NCBI GenBank assembly: GCA_002292215.1
Contig: DBBN01000129.1
Location: forward strand, 1-11,347
Reading direction: 5' to 3'
DNA: 11,347 nt
Source of the DNA: Glaciecola sp. UBA983
Lineage (GTDB): Bacteria; Pseudomonadota; Gammaproteobacteria; Enterobacterales; Alteromonadaceae
Part shown: one piece after another, positions 1 to 8,274 of the stretch
Layout: every line of letters starts with the position of its first letter
Position numbering within the stretch: position 1 is the first letter of the stretch
Position numbers and translations under genes: made by a program
Notes under the pieces: generated by a model
Database searches by the model: none
Seen by the model: the letters and a program-made list of their open reading frames with translations, nothing else
What the model was told of the DNA's origin: nothing

Positions 1-34
1 CAAACTGTGTATCTACTTCAGTGGAGTCTGTCAT
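1..34 (-). CDS. Start of a downstream gene, probably rodZ (partial)
   Basis: An ATG on the minus strand at 34-32 opens a frame of eleven codons (MTDSTEVDTQF) that leaves the window without a stop. A purine-rich GGAAGGAAA lies about a dozen bases upstream, a workable though distant ribosome binding site. Eleven residues are too few to recognise a family. The identification as RodZ, the cytoskeletal helix-turn-helix membrane protein of the cell-shape machinery, rests only on synteny: in related gammaproteobacteria the gene after pilF/pilW is rodZ, followed by ispG. RodZ proteins often begin with a short polar tail like this one before the helix-turn-helix. It would be co-transcribed with the pilus lipoprotein gene 46 bases upstream. 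Confidence 0.5.
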   Translation of the reverse strand, partial: MTDSTEVDTQF

Positions 35-80
35 AATCCGTTAGGTTTCCTTCCAAAATGACAAGCTAGGTGGTGATGGT

Positions 81-1070
81 TCAATTGTAACCAACAATGA
101 GTTTAATACCAACGGGTAAGCTATCAGTTTGTGAAATATTATTCCACGTCATAATATCAAAAACCGAAATATTGTATTGGCGCGATAATCGATACAAGGT
201 TTCCCCTGCTTTTAAGGTATGCGTTACTGGGTTAGACATTGCCGCTGAGGATGTGTCTGTCAGCGTATTTGTTGTCTGACGAATTGCTTGTGTTTGTTTT
301 TTTACTTGCAGTATATATTCATCGAGTTTAGTTTGAGCTTGGAGCGTATTTGGATGGGATGGATAACGCGATTTAAGGACATTTAACCAGCCACGTGCTT
401 TTTCTTCGTCACCTTGCGACAAGCCTACATCAAAGCTTAAATACATGGAGTCAGGGTTAGGTCCAACCACACGCTCATAGCTTTTTATCGTAATGAGTGC
501 CTTATCATGTTCATTTTGAGAAGCATAAAGTTCAGCTAACAAATATAAACTATTTTGACGTGTAGGTTCAAAATTTAACGCTTTGTTGAGGTATTCAATC
601 GCAGCAAATATATCCCCTTGAACTTGGCTACAGATTGCTAAATTTTCATAAGTTTGGGCGGTGGATAAATAATTTTGATTATCAATGGCGATAAAGAAGT
701 AGTTTTTCGCTTTCTCGTATTCCCCTTGAGTACATAGAAAAGCACCGTATGAATTAGCAATCTCTGGGTTTTCACTATCAAGGTTTATCGCGACTAAGTA
801 ACTTTCATTGGCTAATGCGTTTTCTCCTACCTTTTGGTAGTAATAAGCGATGCCATAATGAGCGCCAGCGAACCGTGGAGCAAAATCTAACGCTTTATCG
901 ATATTGAACTTGGCCTGCTGGAAGTTATTAGATTTAAGGTAGGTTAATCCTAGCGCCAAGCGATTTTTGGCAGCAGCTAGTGGATCAGGAATACTATTAC
1001 GCTCACTAACCGTGCTTGTACAAGCCGATAACAAGACCACTAGTACCACAGTGCTAAATACTTTCCACAT
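81..1070 (-). CDS. pilW: Type IV pilus biogenesis/stability lipoprotein PilW (PilF), with C-terminal LysM domain
   Basis: This 329-residue protein is predicted to be an outer-membrane lipoprotein of the PilF/PilW family, the pilotin that helps the PilQ secretin localise and assemble. Residues 1-17 form a lipoprotein signal with a lipobox LSAC, so Cys17 would be lipidated; Thr18 does not act as an inner-membrane retention signal. Residues about 35-250 are a run of tetratricopeptide repeats, visible as recurring motifs such as LALGLTYLKSNNFQQAK and YENLAICSQVQGDIFAA. A Thr/Gln/Ser-rich linker at about 257-283 leads to a LysM module at 284-329 (GETLYRLSRQYNIS, then the typical WNNI and LPVGIKL stretches). 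Classical PilF is about 250 residues and lacks this module, so the LysM tail is an extension that probably binds peptidoglycan. The gene follows rlmN by 34 bases, the order seen in Pseudomonas. The family call is firm from TPR-lipoprotein plus synteny; a pilus role is inferred because no other pilus gene is in view. Confidence 0.85.
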   Translation of the reverse strand: MWKVFSTVVLVVLLSACTSTVSERNSIPDPLAAAKNRLALGLTYLKSNNFQQAKFNIDKALDFAPRFAGAHYGIAYYYQKVGENALANESYLVAINLDSENPEIANSYGAFLCTQGEYEKAKNYFFIAIDNQNYLSTAQTYENLAICSQVQGDIFAAIEYLNKALNFEPTRQNSLYLLAELYASQNEHDKALITIKSYERVVGPNPDSMYLSFDVGLSQGDEEKARGWLNVLKSRYPSHPNTLQAQTKLDEYILQVKKQTQAIRQTTNTLTDTSSAAMSNPVTHTLKAGETLYRLSRQYNISVFDIMTWNNISQTDSLPVGIKLIVGYN

Positions 1071-1104
1071 ATCTGTTTTACCTTTAACGAAAGCCGTTAG
1101 TGGC

Positions 1105-2274
1105 TTACTGTTTTTCTACTTTAACCGAAATCGGTTCACCTTTTAACTGTTTTTTTAACATACGCTTGGTGCGGTCAACAACGTCACCCACTAATTGTCC
1201 ACAAGCCGCGTCAATATCATCTCCGCGGGTTTTTCGTACCATTACCGTATAGCCTTCACTCATCAACACCTTAGAAAAACGGTCAATACGAGAATTACTC
1301 GAACAGGTGTATGGCGAACCCGGATAAGGATTGAATGGGATCAAGTTAATCTTACACGGTGTGTCTTTTAGCACTTTCGCTAGTTCGTGTGCTTGATCAG
1401 TACTATCATTGATGTTCGCTAGCATCACATACTCAACAGTCACTTTGCCCTGATTGGCTTTAGACTTGTCTAAGTATCGACGTACACCGGCCAAAAAAGT
1501 TTCAATATTATATTTTTTATTTACAGGGACAATTTCATTACGTAATTCATCATTTGGTGCGTGTAAAGAAATCGCTAATGCCACATCAATTTGGTCACCT
1601 AGCATATCTAATGCAGGTACAACACCTGAGGTAGAGAGTGTTACACGGCGTTTGGATAAGCCAAAACCAAAATCATCCATCATCAGTTCCATCGCAGGAA
1701 TAACGTTTTTAATGTTTAGCAATGGTTCGCCCATACCCATCATAACTACATTCGTTATTGGTCGTTTTGACGTATCCTTTGACAAACCAATCGTTATGGC
1801 TACGCGCCAAACTTGACCAATAATTTCACTGACAGATAGATTACGGTTAAAACCTTGTTGCCCAGTAGAGCAAAATGTACATTCCAACGCACAGCCAACT
1901 TGCGATGACACGCACAATGTAGCTCGGTCTGTTTCAGGGATCCACACCGCTTCAACTTCTTGCCCGCCTTCTAAGGTCAGTGCAAATTTGATGGTGCCAT
2001 CTGTTGCATTTTTTTGATACGCAATTTCTGGTGCTTTAATTTCTGCAACACGATTTAATTTATCTTTTAGCGTCTTATTGAGATTGGTCATATCATCAAT
2101 ACTGCTAACGCCACGATGATAAATCCATTGCATCATTTGATCAGCACGGAATGGTTTTTCACCAATCGACGAAAAAAACTCACGCATACCCGAGCGGGTT
2201 AAATCCAACAAATTAACCTTTTTGATGGGCGTTACTTGTTCTTCTTGTTGAGGTATTACCGAAACCGTTGTCAT
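1105..2274 (-). CDS. rlmN: Dual-specificity 23S rRNA (adenine2503-C2) / tRNA (adenine37-C2) methyltransferase RlmN
   Basis: RlmN is a radical SAM enzyme that methylates C2 of A2503 in 23S rRNA and of A37 in some tRNAs. The cluster motif CX3CX2C is present at Cys128, Cys132 and Cys135 (GCALECTFC). The conserved pre-motif cysteine is Cys121 (TLCVSSQ), and the cysteine that carries the transferred methyl group is Cys358 in [18 protein letters not shown] at 179-184 is the SAM-contacting GGEP-type motif. At 389 residues the protein is of normal family length (E. coli 384). The first residues are variable and the Shine-Dalgarno sequence (AGGT about ten bases upstream) is weak, but the next internal Met codons would cut into the conserved N-terminal helical region. 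The enzyme needs a [4Fe-4S] cluster, so it is a client of the Isc system encoded upstream. It follows the ndk terminator; I could not identify a convincing promoter of its own in the 54 bases between. Confidence 0.96.
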   Translation of the reverse strand: MTTVSVIPQQEEQVTPIKKVNLLDLTRSGMREFFSSIGEKPFRADQMMQWIYHRGVSSIDDMTNLNKTLKDKLNRVAEIKAPEIAYQKNATDGTIKFALTLEGGQEVEAVWIPETDRATLCVSSQVGCALECTFCSTGQQGFNRNLSVSEIIGQVWRVAITIGLSKDTSKRPITNVVMMGMGEPLLNIKNVIPAMELMMDDFGFGLSKRRVTLSTSGVVPALDMLGDQIDVALAISLHAPNDELRNEIVPVNKKYNIETFLAGVRRYLDKSKANQGKVTVEYVMLANINDSTDQAHELAKVLKDTPCKINLIPFNPYPGSPYTCSSNSRIDRFSKVLMSEGYTVMVRKTRGDDIDAACGQLVGDVVDRTKRMLKKQLKGEPISVKVEKQ

Positions 2275-2328
2275 TTTATTTTACCTAATCATTACCAATG
2301 TTGACGCTTAACTTACTGCTACAAATGA

Positions 2329-2353
2329 AAAAGGGAGCTAGACGCTCCCTTTT
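2329..2353 (-). terminator. Intrinsic terminator downstream of ndk
   Basis: A perfect 10-bp inverted repeat, AAAAGGGAGC and GCTCCCTTTT, encloses a five-base loop. Read on the minus strand the hairpin ends in CTTTTT followed by CATTTG, which gives the U-run of a Rho-independent terminator. It lies 21 bases beyond the ndk stop codon and 54 bases before the rlmN start, so it separates the isc-ndk unit from rlmN-pilW, fully or partly. The A-run on the other side could make it work in both directions. Confidence 0.8.
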
Positions 2354-2374
2354 ATCTAACATGTTACTGAGTGC

Positions 2375-2806
2375 TTAGCGAGTGCGTGGGCAAACTTCTT
2401 CGTCAGAGAAGAAATAAGCGATTTCACGAGCCGCTGATTCTGGTGCATCTGAACCATGAACCGCGTTTTCATCAATTGAATCAGCATAGTCAGCACGTAA
2501 TGTACCGGCAGCAGCGTCAGCTGGGTTAGTTGCACCCATGATTTCGCGATTTTTAACAACCGCGTTTTCGCCTTCAAGTACTTGAACCATTACAGGGCCA
2601 GACGTCATGAACGATACTAATGCACCGAAGAAAGGACGTTCTTTATGTTCGCCATAAAAACCTTCCGCTTGTTCTTTGCTTAAATGTACCATTTTAGATG
2701 CAACAATACGTAGACCTGCAGATTCGAAACGATTGTAAATTGCACCGATTACATTTTTAGCTACTGCGTCAGGTTTGATGATAGAAAAAGTTCTTTCCAA
2801 TGCCAT
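2375..2806 (-). CDS. ndk: Nucleoside diphosphate kinase
   Basis: Ndk transfers the gamma phosphate of ATP to nucleoside diphosphates through a phosphohistidine and so balances NTP and dNTP pools. From the ATG at 2806 the protein has 143 residues, the same length as E. coli Ndk, and follows it closely from [15 protein letters not shown] to the end EEVCPRTR. The catalytic histidine is His117 in the signature [12 protein letters not shown], with Lys11 of the P-site in SIIKPDAV. A longer frame begins four codons earlier at a TTG, but the GGAG inside that extension, six bases before the ATG, is the Shine-Dalgarno sequence, so the ATG is chosen. The gene sits between fdx and a terminator, with a likely promoter of its own in the 97-base gap before it. 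Confidence 0.97.
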   Translation of the reverse strand: MALERTFSIIKPDAVAKNVIGAIYNRFESAGLRIVASKMVHLSKEQAEGFYGEHKERPFFGALVSFMTSGPVMVQVLEGENAVVKNREIMGATNPADAAAGTLRADYADSIDENAVHGSDAPESAAREIAYFFSDEEVCPRTR

Positions 2807-2854
2807 GATGGGCTCCAATATTATAAGTTTGTGTCGTTAGACTAATTTTGCGTG

Positions 2855-2883
2855 ATTATAAGCAAAACACTAGCAAAAGACTA
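2855..2883 (-). promoter_or_regulatory. Probable ndk promoter
   Basis: In the fdx-ndk gap the minus strand carries a perfect -10 hexamer TATAAT (2860-2855). A poor -35 match, TAGTCT (2883-2878), lies 17 bases upstream. Transcription would start about 40 bases before the ndk ATG. AATTAGTCT occurs twice in this gap, once over the -35 and once just after the -10, 39 bases apart. The weak -35 means the promoter may need an activator or be weak. Only the -10 is strong evidence. Confidence 0.5.
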
Positions 2884-2903
2884 ATTATTTTGTCGATTTA
2901 TGT

Positions 2904-3242
2904 TTAGTGGTCTTCACTTGCATGGTTGATGGTGTACTTAGGAATTTCCACAACTAGATCTTCATCCGTCACAATCACTTGGCAGCTTAAGCGAGACTCA
3001 GGCTCTAAGCCCCATGCTTTGTCTAATAAATCATCTTCTAGTTCATCACTTTCTGCAAGTGCGTCAAATCCTTCGCGGATAATGACGTGACAAGTTGTAC
3101 ACGCACACACCTTTTCACAGGCATGCTCAATACCAATGCCGTTTTTTAATGCAACATCAAGTACCGTCTCCCCTTTTTCGGCTTCTAAGACTGCGCCATC
3201 TGGGCACAATTCGTCATGGGGTAAAAAGATTATTTGTGTCAT
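2904..3242 (-). CDS. fdx: ISC system [2Fe-2S] ferredoxin
   Basis: This 112-residue adrenodoxin-type ferredoxin supplies electrons for cluster assembly on IscU. The four [2Fe-2S] ligands are Cys42, Cys48, Cys51 (in HACEKVCACTTC) and Cys87 (SRLSCQ). The additional Cys46, also present in the E. coli protein, is kept. The sequence follows E. coli Fdx over its whole length, including the LEDDLLDKAWGLEPESRL block and the C-terminal tail PKYTINHASEDH. It starts 17 bases after the hscA stop and is the last isc gene of the cluster. The iscX gene that usually follows fdx is not present. The ribosome binding site is weak (AGG about twelve bases upstream), so translation may be helped by coupling to hscA. 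Confidence 0.97.
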   Translation of the reverse strand: MTQIIFLPHDELCPDGAVLEAEKGETVLDVALKNGIGIEHACEKVCACTTCHVIIREGFDALAESDELEDDLLDKAWGLEPESRLSCQVIVTDEDLVVEIPKYTINHASEDH

Positions 3243-3259
3243 CTGTTATTTCTGCCTAA

Positions 3260-5125
3260 TTAAATATCATCAACCGATTGACCGGCTAATGCTTGTTGAA
3301 TTGATTCGTCCATTCGTCGAGATGCAAAATCTTGTGATGCTTTATCCACCACTTCTATCGCGTTTTTAATCGCTTGAGTATCGTCGCCTTTAGCGGTGTT
3401 TGCAAGTGCAGCCATGGCGTCTTGTAATGTTCTTAATTCAGTCGCTGACAACAGCTTTGTGCCATTTTGTGCTAAGGCTGCGACCAATGCTTCTAATACG
3501 CGATCGGCATCCACTTGTTGCTCTTTTAGCATACGTGCTTGCATATCGGCTTTGGCATGACTCATTGATGATTTGAGCATTGTGGCGATTTGGTCTTCCG
3601 CTAAGCCAAATGATGGTTTAACTTGGATCTGGGCTTGTACACCTGTGGATTTTTCCATTGCGGTGACATTTAACAGCCCATCCGCATCAACTTGAAATGT
3701 CACGCGTATGTGAGCGGCACCAGCTGTCATTGGCGGAATACCTGTTAATGTAAAACGCGCCAAAGATCGACAATCTTCAACTAACTCACGCTCACCTTGT
3801 AAGACGTGAATCATCATTGCCGTTTGGCCATCTTTAAATGTCGTAAACTCTTGTGCTTTAGCGACAGGTATAGTGGTATTGCGTGGGATCACTTTTTCAA
3901 CTAATCCCCCCATTGTTTCTAGTCCCAACGATAACGGTAAAACATCGAGTAATAACATATCTGAGTCAGGTTTATTACCGGCCAGGATATCCGCTTGCGT
4001 GGCAGCACCAATAGCTACAACTTGATCAGGGTCAATCGATGTAAGCGGGGTCTTACCAAAAAATTCTCCCACTTGAGCGCGAACGAAAGGCACTCTAGTC
4101 GAGCCGCCAACCATCACGATCTCTGCGATCTCATCTTTGTCCACTTGTGCGTCCTTCAAACTACGACGACAGGCTTTAATTGTTTTTTTAACCAGCGGCT
4201 CGATACACACGGTAAGCTGCGTAAGATTTAATGAAGCATCATACTCAACACCATCAAGCGTAAACATTTGTTGTACCGCATCGATATCTGTAAGTTGCTG
4301 CTTGGTCGCTTTAGCCAACGTAATTAAACGTCGGTACACCGCATCTTGCTGGTTATCGGATAAGTGCCATTGTGCAATCCAATAATCAGCAATCGCGTGA
4401 TCAAAATCATCGCCGCCTAATGCCGCGTCACCACCGGTCGCTAATACTTCAAACACACCTTTGTTGAGTCGTAAAATCGAAATATCAAACGTCCCACCGC
4501 CTAAATCATATACCGCAATGACACCTTCTTGACCTGAATCCAACCCATAGGCAATCGCTGCAGCAGTGGGTTCATTCAATAATCGTAATACGTTTAATCC
4601 CGCTAGTTGGGCCGCATCTTTGGTGCTTTGACGTTGGGCATCGTCAAAATAAGCCGGTACAGTTACTACAGCGCCGGTCAGTTCATCACCTAATGACGCT
4701 TCTGCGCGGGCTTTTAACGCACGTAATATGTCAGCAGACACAGCAACGGGATTACGCACTTGTCCATCCGCAATAATCGCAACTTGATCATTATCTAATG
4801 GGGCAAACTGATAAGGCAAATGGCGCCATTGTGCGGTCACATCACTTAATGCCTGTCCCATAAACCGCTTTACCGAAACGATTGTATTAGCAGGATCTAC
4901 GTCTGCCAGTGCTAACGCATCATAACCGACAGTGACTTTATCATTATGATAATTGACAATGGAAGGTAACAAGGAGCGCCCTTCACTATCGGGTAATGTT
5001 TGTGATTGTCCACTACGTACCGTAGCAACAAGAGAATTGGTCGTACCTAAATCAATACCGACTGCTAGTTTTCGCTGATGCGGAGCGGCAGCTTGGCCAG
5101 GCTCTGCAATTTGTAATAATGCCAT
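3260..5125 (-). CDS. hscA: Fe-S cluster assembly Hsp70-type chaperone HscA
   Basis: HscA is the specialised Hsp70 that, with its co-chaperone HscB, binds IscU and drives cluster release or transfer using ATP. The nucleotide-binding domain has the phosphate-1 loop GIDLGTTNS (23-31), the phosphate-2 loop DLGGGTFD (207-214) and the adenosine motif VGGSTRVP (339-346). The interdomain linker region is DVLPLSLG (394-401). A beta-sandwich substrate-binding domain (about 395-510) and an alpha-helical lid follow, and there is no EEVD-type DnaK tail. The length, 621 residues, matches the family (E. coli 616). An N-terminal stretch of about 18 residues before the Hsp70 fold ([11 protein letters not shown]) is the usual HscA feature and separates it from DnaK. 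Its ATG lies three bases after the hscB stop, so the two partners are translationally linked. Confidence 0.97.
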   Translation of the reverse strand: MALLQIAEPGQAAAPHQRKLAVGIDLGTTNSLVATVRSGQSQTLPDSEGRSLLPSIVNYHNDKVTVGYDALALADVDPANTIVSVKRFMGQALSDVTAQWRHLPYQFAPLDNDQVAIIADGQVRNPVAVSADILRALKARAEASLGDELTGAVVTVPAYFDDAQRQSTKDAAQLAGLNVLRLLNEPTAAAIAYGLDSGQEGVIAVYDLGGGTFDISILRLNKGVFEVLATGGDAALGGDDFDHAIADYWIAQWHLSDNQQDAVYRRLITLAKATKQQLTDIDAVQQMFTLDGVEYDASLNLTQLTVCIEPLVKKTIKACRRSLKDAQVDKDEIAEIVMVGGSTRVPFVRAQVGEFFGKTPLTSIDPDQVVAIGAATQADILAGNKPDSDMLLLDVLPLSLGLETMGGLVEKVIPRNTTIPVAKAQEFTTFKDGQTAMMIHVLQGERELVEDCRSLARFTLTGIPPMTAGAAHIRVTFQVDADGLLNVTAMEKSTGVQAQIQVKPSFGLAEDQIATMLKSSMSHAKADMQARMLKEQQVDADRVLEALVAALAQNGTKLLSATELRTLQDAMAALANTAKGDDTQAIKNAIEVVDKASQDFASRRMDESIQQALAGQSVDDI

Positions 5126-5128
5126 TGC

Positions 5129-5656
5129 TTACTCTTCTAATTGTTCGAGGTATTGTTCTACTTGAGACTGGAATTTGTAGATAAATGTAAGTTTACGAAT
5201 TTCATGCGCGATCACTTCATTATGTGATGCTATTGACGCTTGCTCGCTATCGGAAAATAATGCACTAAGGTGCGCAATTCGTGCATTAATATCACTGATT
5301 AATTCATCACTAAAACGCTCTAAGGCATCTTCATCGCCGCGCACATCATCAAGGGCTTCACGCCATTCCATCTGTTGCATTAAAAAACTATTATCCTGCA
5401 TCGTTTGTTGTTCGCCATTAATTTCAATGCCGCGTAATGCAAGTAAATGTTGTGCTCTGGATAAAGGATGTTTGAGTACACTGTAGGCATCATTGAGTTG
5501 CGCATTTTTTTGCAGAGCGATGCGCTTTTCTTGATCTGTGCCTGATGCAAATTTATCAGGATGAGTCAACTTTTGCAGAGTTTGATAAGCATGACTCAGT
5601 TGTTGTTTATCAATATCGAGTGTTGCAGGTAAATTAAACAATTGGAAATAATTCAT
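5129..5656 (-). CDS. hscB: Fe-S cluster assembly J-domain co-chaperone HscB
   Basis: HscB (175 residues) delivers IscU to HscA and stimulates HscA ATPase activity. The N-terminal J-domain begins MNYFQLFNLP and holds the essential HPD tripeptide at 32-34 (THPDKFAS). The C-terminal half (about 85-175) is the three-helix bundle that binds IscU, rich in Glu and Gln as in the E. coli protein. Length and motif placement are typical (E. coli 171). A GAGAG sequence just before the ATG serves as ribosome binding site, after a 29-base gap from iscA. The next gene, hscA, starts three bases after its stop. Confidence 0.96.
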   Translation of the reverse strand: MNYFQLFNLPATLDIDKQQLSHAYQTLQKLTHPDKFASGTDQEKRIALQKNAQLNDAYSVLKHPLSRAQHLLALRGIEINGEQQTMQDNSFLMQQMEWREALDDVRGDEDALERFSDELISDINARIAHLSALFSDSEQASIASHNEVIAHEIRKLTFIYKFQSQVEQYLEQLEE

Positions 5657-5685
5657 CGTCTCTCGTCAGGCACACAAATACGTAA

Positions 5686-6009
5686 TTAAACGTTAAAACT
5701 TTCGCCGCAACCACATTCGCCATTGGCATTCGGATTAATAAACTGAAAACCTTCATTTAGGCCTTCTTTAGCAAAATCTAATTGTGTGCCATCAAGGTAC
5801 ACTAAACTTTTACCATCGATAATGATTTTTACGCCATTTTCTTCGAATACAGTGTCGTCTTCGTTAAGATCATCAACGAACTCAAGCACATAGGCTAAAC
5901 CAGAGCACCCTGTTGTTTTCACACCTAAGCGCAGACCAATCCCCGAACCACGATTAACTAAAAAATCGCGAGCGCGTTGAGCAGCGGCGTCTGATATTGA
6001 AATTCCCAC
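5686..6009 (-). CDS. iscA: A-type iron-sulfur carrier IscA (GTG start)
   Basis: IscA is an A-type carrier that binds iron or Fe-S clusters and helps mature [4Fe-4S] proteins. The three conserved ligands are Cys35 ([10 protein letters not shown]) and Cys99 and Cys101 ([10 protein letters not shown]). The protein is 107 residues, the same as E. coli IscA, and aligns with it from the first residue. The start codon is GTG at 6009-6007. It is preceded by an AAGGAG six bases upstream, the best Shine-Dalgarno in the operon, and no ATG near it would keep the conserved N-terminus. It lies 26 bases after iscU and 29 before hscB. Confidence 0.96.
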   Translation of the reverse strand: MGISISDAAAQRARDFLVNRGSGIGLRLGVKTTGCSGLAYVLEFVDDLNEDDTVFEENGVKIIIDGKSLVYLDGTQLDFAKEGLNEGFQFINPNANGECGCGESFNV

Positions 6010-6015
6010 AAGGTA

Positions 6016-6021
6016 CTCCTT
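6016..6021 (-). promoter_or_regulatory. Strong ribosome binding site fixing the iscA GTG start
   Basis: The minus strand reads AAGGAG, then six bases, then GTG. This consensus Shine-Dalgarno decides the iscA start, which uses GTG where the other isc genes use ATG. A strong site may offset the weaker start codon. Confidence 0.75.
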
Positions 6022-6035
6022 AATTTTTAACTAAT

Positions 6036-6419
6036 TTATAATGCGTTTTTAGCTTTGTAATCTTTAACTGCTGCTTTAATGGCATCTTCAGCTAAGATTG
6101 AGCAGTGAATTTTCACTGGTGGTAAAGCAAGTTCTGCAGCAATGTCGGTATTTTTAATCGTCGTTGCTTCGTCTAACGTTTTACCTTTAACCCACTCAGT
6201 TACTAGTGAGCTAGATGCAATCGCAGAACCACAACCGTAAGTCTTAAACTTAGCATCTTCGATAATGCCGTTTTCACCTACTTTTAATTGTAGTTTCATT
6301 ACGTCACCACATGCTGGTGCACCGACCATACCTGTGGCTATGTTTTTATCATTTTTGTCGAATTGCCCAACGTTACGTGGGTTTTCATAATGATCAATTA
6401 CTTTTTCGCTGTAAGCCAT
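6036..6419 (-). CDS. iscU: Fe-S cluster assembly scaffold IscU
   Basis: IscU is the scaffold on which [2Fe-2S] clusters are built from iron and IscS-derived sulfur. With the ATG at 6419 the protein is 127 residues and starts MAYSEKVIDHYENPRNVG, the conserved N-terminus of the family. A longer in-frame start 13 codons upstream gives extra residues unlike any IscU, and an AGAGG lies properly spaced before the chosen ATG. Cluster ligands Cys37, Cys63 and Cys106 are present, with Asp39 (ACGDV), whose mutation stabilises the cluster in other IscUs, and His105. LPPVK at 99-103 is the motif recognised by HscA. The gene follows iscS after a 74-base gap, the longest inside the isc operon. Confidence 0.97.
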   Translation of the reverse strand: MAYSEKVIDHYENPRNVGQFDKNDKNIATGMVGAPACGDVMKLQLKVGENGIIEDAKFKTYGCGSAIASSSLVTEWVKGKTLDEATTIKNTDIAAELALPPVKIHCSILAEDAIKAAVKDYKAKNAL

Positions 6420-6442
6420 TGTTGTTGCCTCTGTTAGTGCTA

Positions 6443-6463
6443 GCGACGTATTGTACACATCGC
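6443..6463 (-). other. Small hairpin in the iscS-iscU gap
   Basis: On the minus strand GCGATGT and ACGTCGC can pair as a 7-bp stem with one G-U pair and a seven-base loop. It sits in the 74-base iscS-iscU spacer, which has no coding content. It has no U-run, so it is not an intrinsic terminator. It might act in mRNA processing or stability and so in setting IscS against scaffold levels, but a stem this short could be chance. Confidence 0.3.
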
Positions 6464-6493
6464 CAACGTTGTTTCAATAATAGGAACGTCTAA

Positions 6494-7717
6494 TTAGTGG
6501 TGTGCCCACTCAACCGTTGATAAGTCGATGCCTTCTTTGTACATATCCCATAATGGAGACATTTCACGCAACTTATCAATAGAGTTATTGATAACACCAA
6601 TAACGTAATCAATTTCAGCTTCAGTCGTATAGCGACCTAAGCTAAAGCGAATTGAACTATGTGCTAGCTCATCATTTAAGCCTAACGCACGTAATACATA
6701 ACTTGGCTCTAGTGAAGCAGAAGTACATGCAGAACCTGACGACACTGCCATATCTTTTAATGCCATAATTAAAGATTCACCTTCGACATACGCGAAAGAA
6801 ATATTTAAATTGTGTGGGATACGCTGCTCTAAATCACCATTTACATGCACAGCTTCAATATCCTTAATGCCATTGTATAAACGGTCACGCAGCATACGAA
6901 TACGCTCATTTTCAGACGCCATTTCTTGTTTCGCTATGGCGAATGCTTCACCCATACCGACAATTTGATGTGTCGCTAAGGTACCTGAACGCATACCACG
7001 TTCATGGCCACCACCATGAATTTGCGCTTCAATACGTACACGAGGTTTACGACACACATAAAGTGCACCAATACCTTTAGGACCATAAGTCTTATGCGCT
7101 GAAAAAGACATTAAATCGACTTTGATTTTTTGCAAATCAATTTCTACTTTACCAGTAGACTGTGCTGCATCAACGTGGAAAATAATTTTACGTGAACGAC
7201 ATAGCTCACCAATTGCGGCGATATCTTGAATGACACCGATTTCATTGTTTACATGCATAATTGAAACTAATACGGTATCTTCACGCATTGCGGCTTCAAG
7301 TTTAGCTAAATCAACCAAACCATTTGCTTCTGGCTCTAAGTAAGTCGCTTCATAGCCTTCACGTTCTAACTGGCGGAATGTATCTAATACTGCTTTGTGC
7401 TCTGTTTTAAGCGTAATAATATGCTTACCACGTTTATGATAAAAATTAGCAGCACCTTTAATCGCAAGGTTGTTTGATTCAGTGGCGCCTGATGTGAAAA
7501 CGATTTCACGTGGGTCTGCATTCACTAAGTCAGCGACTTGATTACGGGCAATATCCACCGCTTCTTCTGCTACCCAACCAAAACGGTGTGAACGTGACGC
7601 AGGATTACCAAAGTTACCTTCCATCTCGAGGCACTCGGTCATCTTTTTGGCTACACGATGATCAACAGGTGTAGTGGATGAATAATCTAAATAGATTGGT
7701 AAATGCAAATCGCTCAT
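6494..7717 (-). CDS. iscS: Cysteine desulfurase IscS
   Basis: IscS is the PLP enzyme that converts cysteine to alanine and hands the persulfide sulfur to IscU and to tRNA thiolation pathways. The PLP lysine is Lys209 in [12 protein letters not shown]. The active-site cysteine on the mobile loop is Cys331 in [15 protein letters not shown], equivalent to E. coli Cys328. The PLP-contacting [16 protein letters not shown] and HVDAAQS segments are intact. The protein has 407 residues against 404 in E. coli, the difference being three extra N-terminal residues, and ends in the conserved EWAHH that contacts IscU. The ATG has a GGAG six bases upstream and lies 12 bases after the iscR stop, so iscR and iscS are one transcript. 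Confidence 0.98.
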   Translation of the reverse strand: MSDLHLPIYLDYSSTTPVDHRVAKKMTECLEMEGNFGNPASRSHRFGWVAEEAVDIARNQVADLVNADPREIVFTSGATESNNLAIKGAANFYHKRGKHIITLKTEHKAVLDTFRQLEREGYEATYLEPEANGLVDLAKLEAAMREDTVLVSIMHVNNEIGVIQDIAAIGELCRSRKIIFHVDAAQSTGKVEIDLQKIKVDLMSFSAHKTYGPKGIGALYVCRKPRVRIEAQIHGGGHERGMRSGTLATHQIVGMGEAFAIAKQEMASENERIRMLRDRLYNGIKDIEAVHVNGDLEQRIPHNLNISFAYVEGESLIMALKDMAVSSGSACTSASLEPSYVLRALGLNDELAHSSIRFSLGRYTTEAEIDYVIGVINNSIDKLREMSPLWDMYKEGIDLSTVEWAHH

Positions 7718-7729
7718 TCTGCGCTCCGG

Positions 7730-8212
7730 TTACAATTGAAAACTAATGTTAATTTTGTCTACAGCAGCACTTGACTGCTGCCCATCTTGACGGGTTGCAA
7801 TGGTCTTAATATCTTGTTTTGCCATTAATTCACCCAAGGTAATACTGTTTAAAAAATTACTAATTCGATCTGATAAGTCCTGCCATAAATTATGTGTCAG
7901 GCACTTTTCACCACCTTGGCAATCGGCTTTGCCATTACACTTGGTGGCATCTATGGATTCGTTAACCGCAGCGATAACCTCTCCAACTGCGATATCATTG
8001 GCATCTTTGCCAAGTCGATAACCGCCACCTGGACCACGTATACTCTCAACCAGAGCTTGTTTTCTCAATTTGGAAAACAACTGCTCTAAATAGGATAGTG
8101 AAATTTCTTGTCTAACTGAAATATCGTATAACGACACCGGTCCTTGTTGGGAATGCAAAGCAACATCCAACATCGCTGTAACAGCATAGCGTCCTTTTGA
8201 TGTCAATTTCAT
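7730..8212 (-). CDS. iscR: Fe-S cluster-sensing transcriptional regulator IscR
   Basis: IscR is an Rrf2-family winged-helix regulator. With a [2Fe-2S] cluster it represses its own operon at Type 1 sites; without it, it acts at Type 2 sites. The DNA-binding part runs from [19 protein letters not shown] through [14 protein letters not shown] to the wing [10 protein letters not shown]. The unusual three-Cys one-His ligand set is complete: Cys92, Cys98, Cys104 and His107. At 160 residues it is almost the E. coli length (162), differing mainly in the variable tail. The ATG has only a weak AGGT Shine-Dalgarno. It is the first isc gene, 110 bases after cysE. Two Type 1 operators and a sigma-70 promoter lie directly upstream, the expected arrangement for negative autoregulation. 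Confidence 0.97.
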   Translation of the reverse strand: MKLTSKGRYAVTAMLDVALHSQQGPVSLYDISVRQEISLSYLEQLFSKLRKQALVESIRGPGGGYRLGKDANDIAVGEVIAAVNESIDATKCNGKADCQGGEKCLTHNLWQDLSDRISNFLNSITLGELMAKQDIKTIATRQDGQQSSAAVDKINISFQL

Positions 8213-8246
8213 ATACGTGCTACCTAAATCATAATCTACACTAACT

Positions 8247-8274
8247 ATTTTACTTACCCGACTAAATTAGTCAA
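8247..8274 (-). promoter_or_regulatory. iscR (isc operon) sigma-70 promoter
   Basis: On the minus strand TTGACT (8274-8269) and TAAAAT (8252-8247) match the -35 and -10 consensus at five of six positions each, with a 16-base spacer. The predicted start is near 8240, giving a leader of about 28 bases before the iscR ATG. The -35 and most of the spacer lie inside the proximal IscR site, so bound IscR would block RNA polymerase. Confidence 0.8.

Noticed and set aside
2275..2328. Possible promoter for rlmN (TAAAAT just before the ATG)
   Set aside because: No acceptable -35 is present, and transcription from it would start at or within the start codon. Read-through of the ndk terminator or a promoter inside ndk is as likely.
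2807..2818. Four-codon N-terminal extension of ndk from a TTG
   Set aside because: The extension contains the GGAG ribosome binding site of the ATG at 2806, and Ndk homologues start at that ATG.
3995..4385. Two overlapping open frames opposite hscA
   Set aside because: They are antisense to a strongly conserved gene, show no recognisable domain and have no good ribosome site. They are most simply by-products of hscA codon use.
6420..6458. Thirteen-codon N-terminal extension of iscU
   Set aside because: IscU proteins begin at MAYSEKV, and a properly spaced AGAGG precedes that ATG. The extension is the spacer read in frame.
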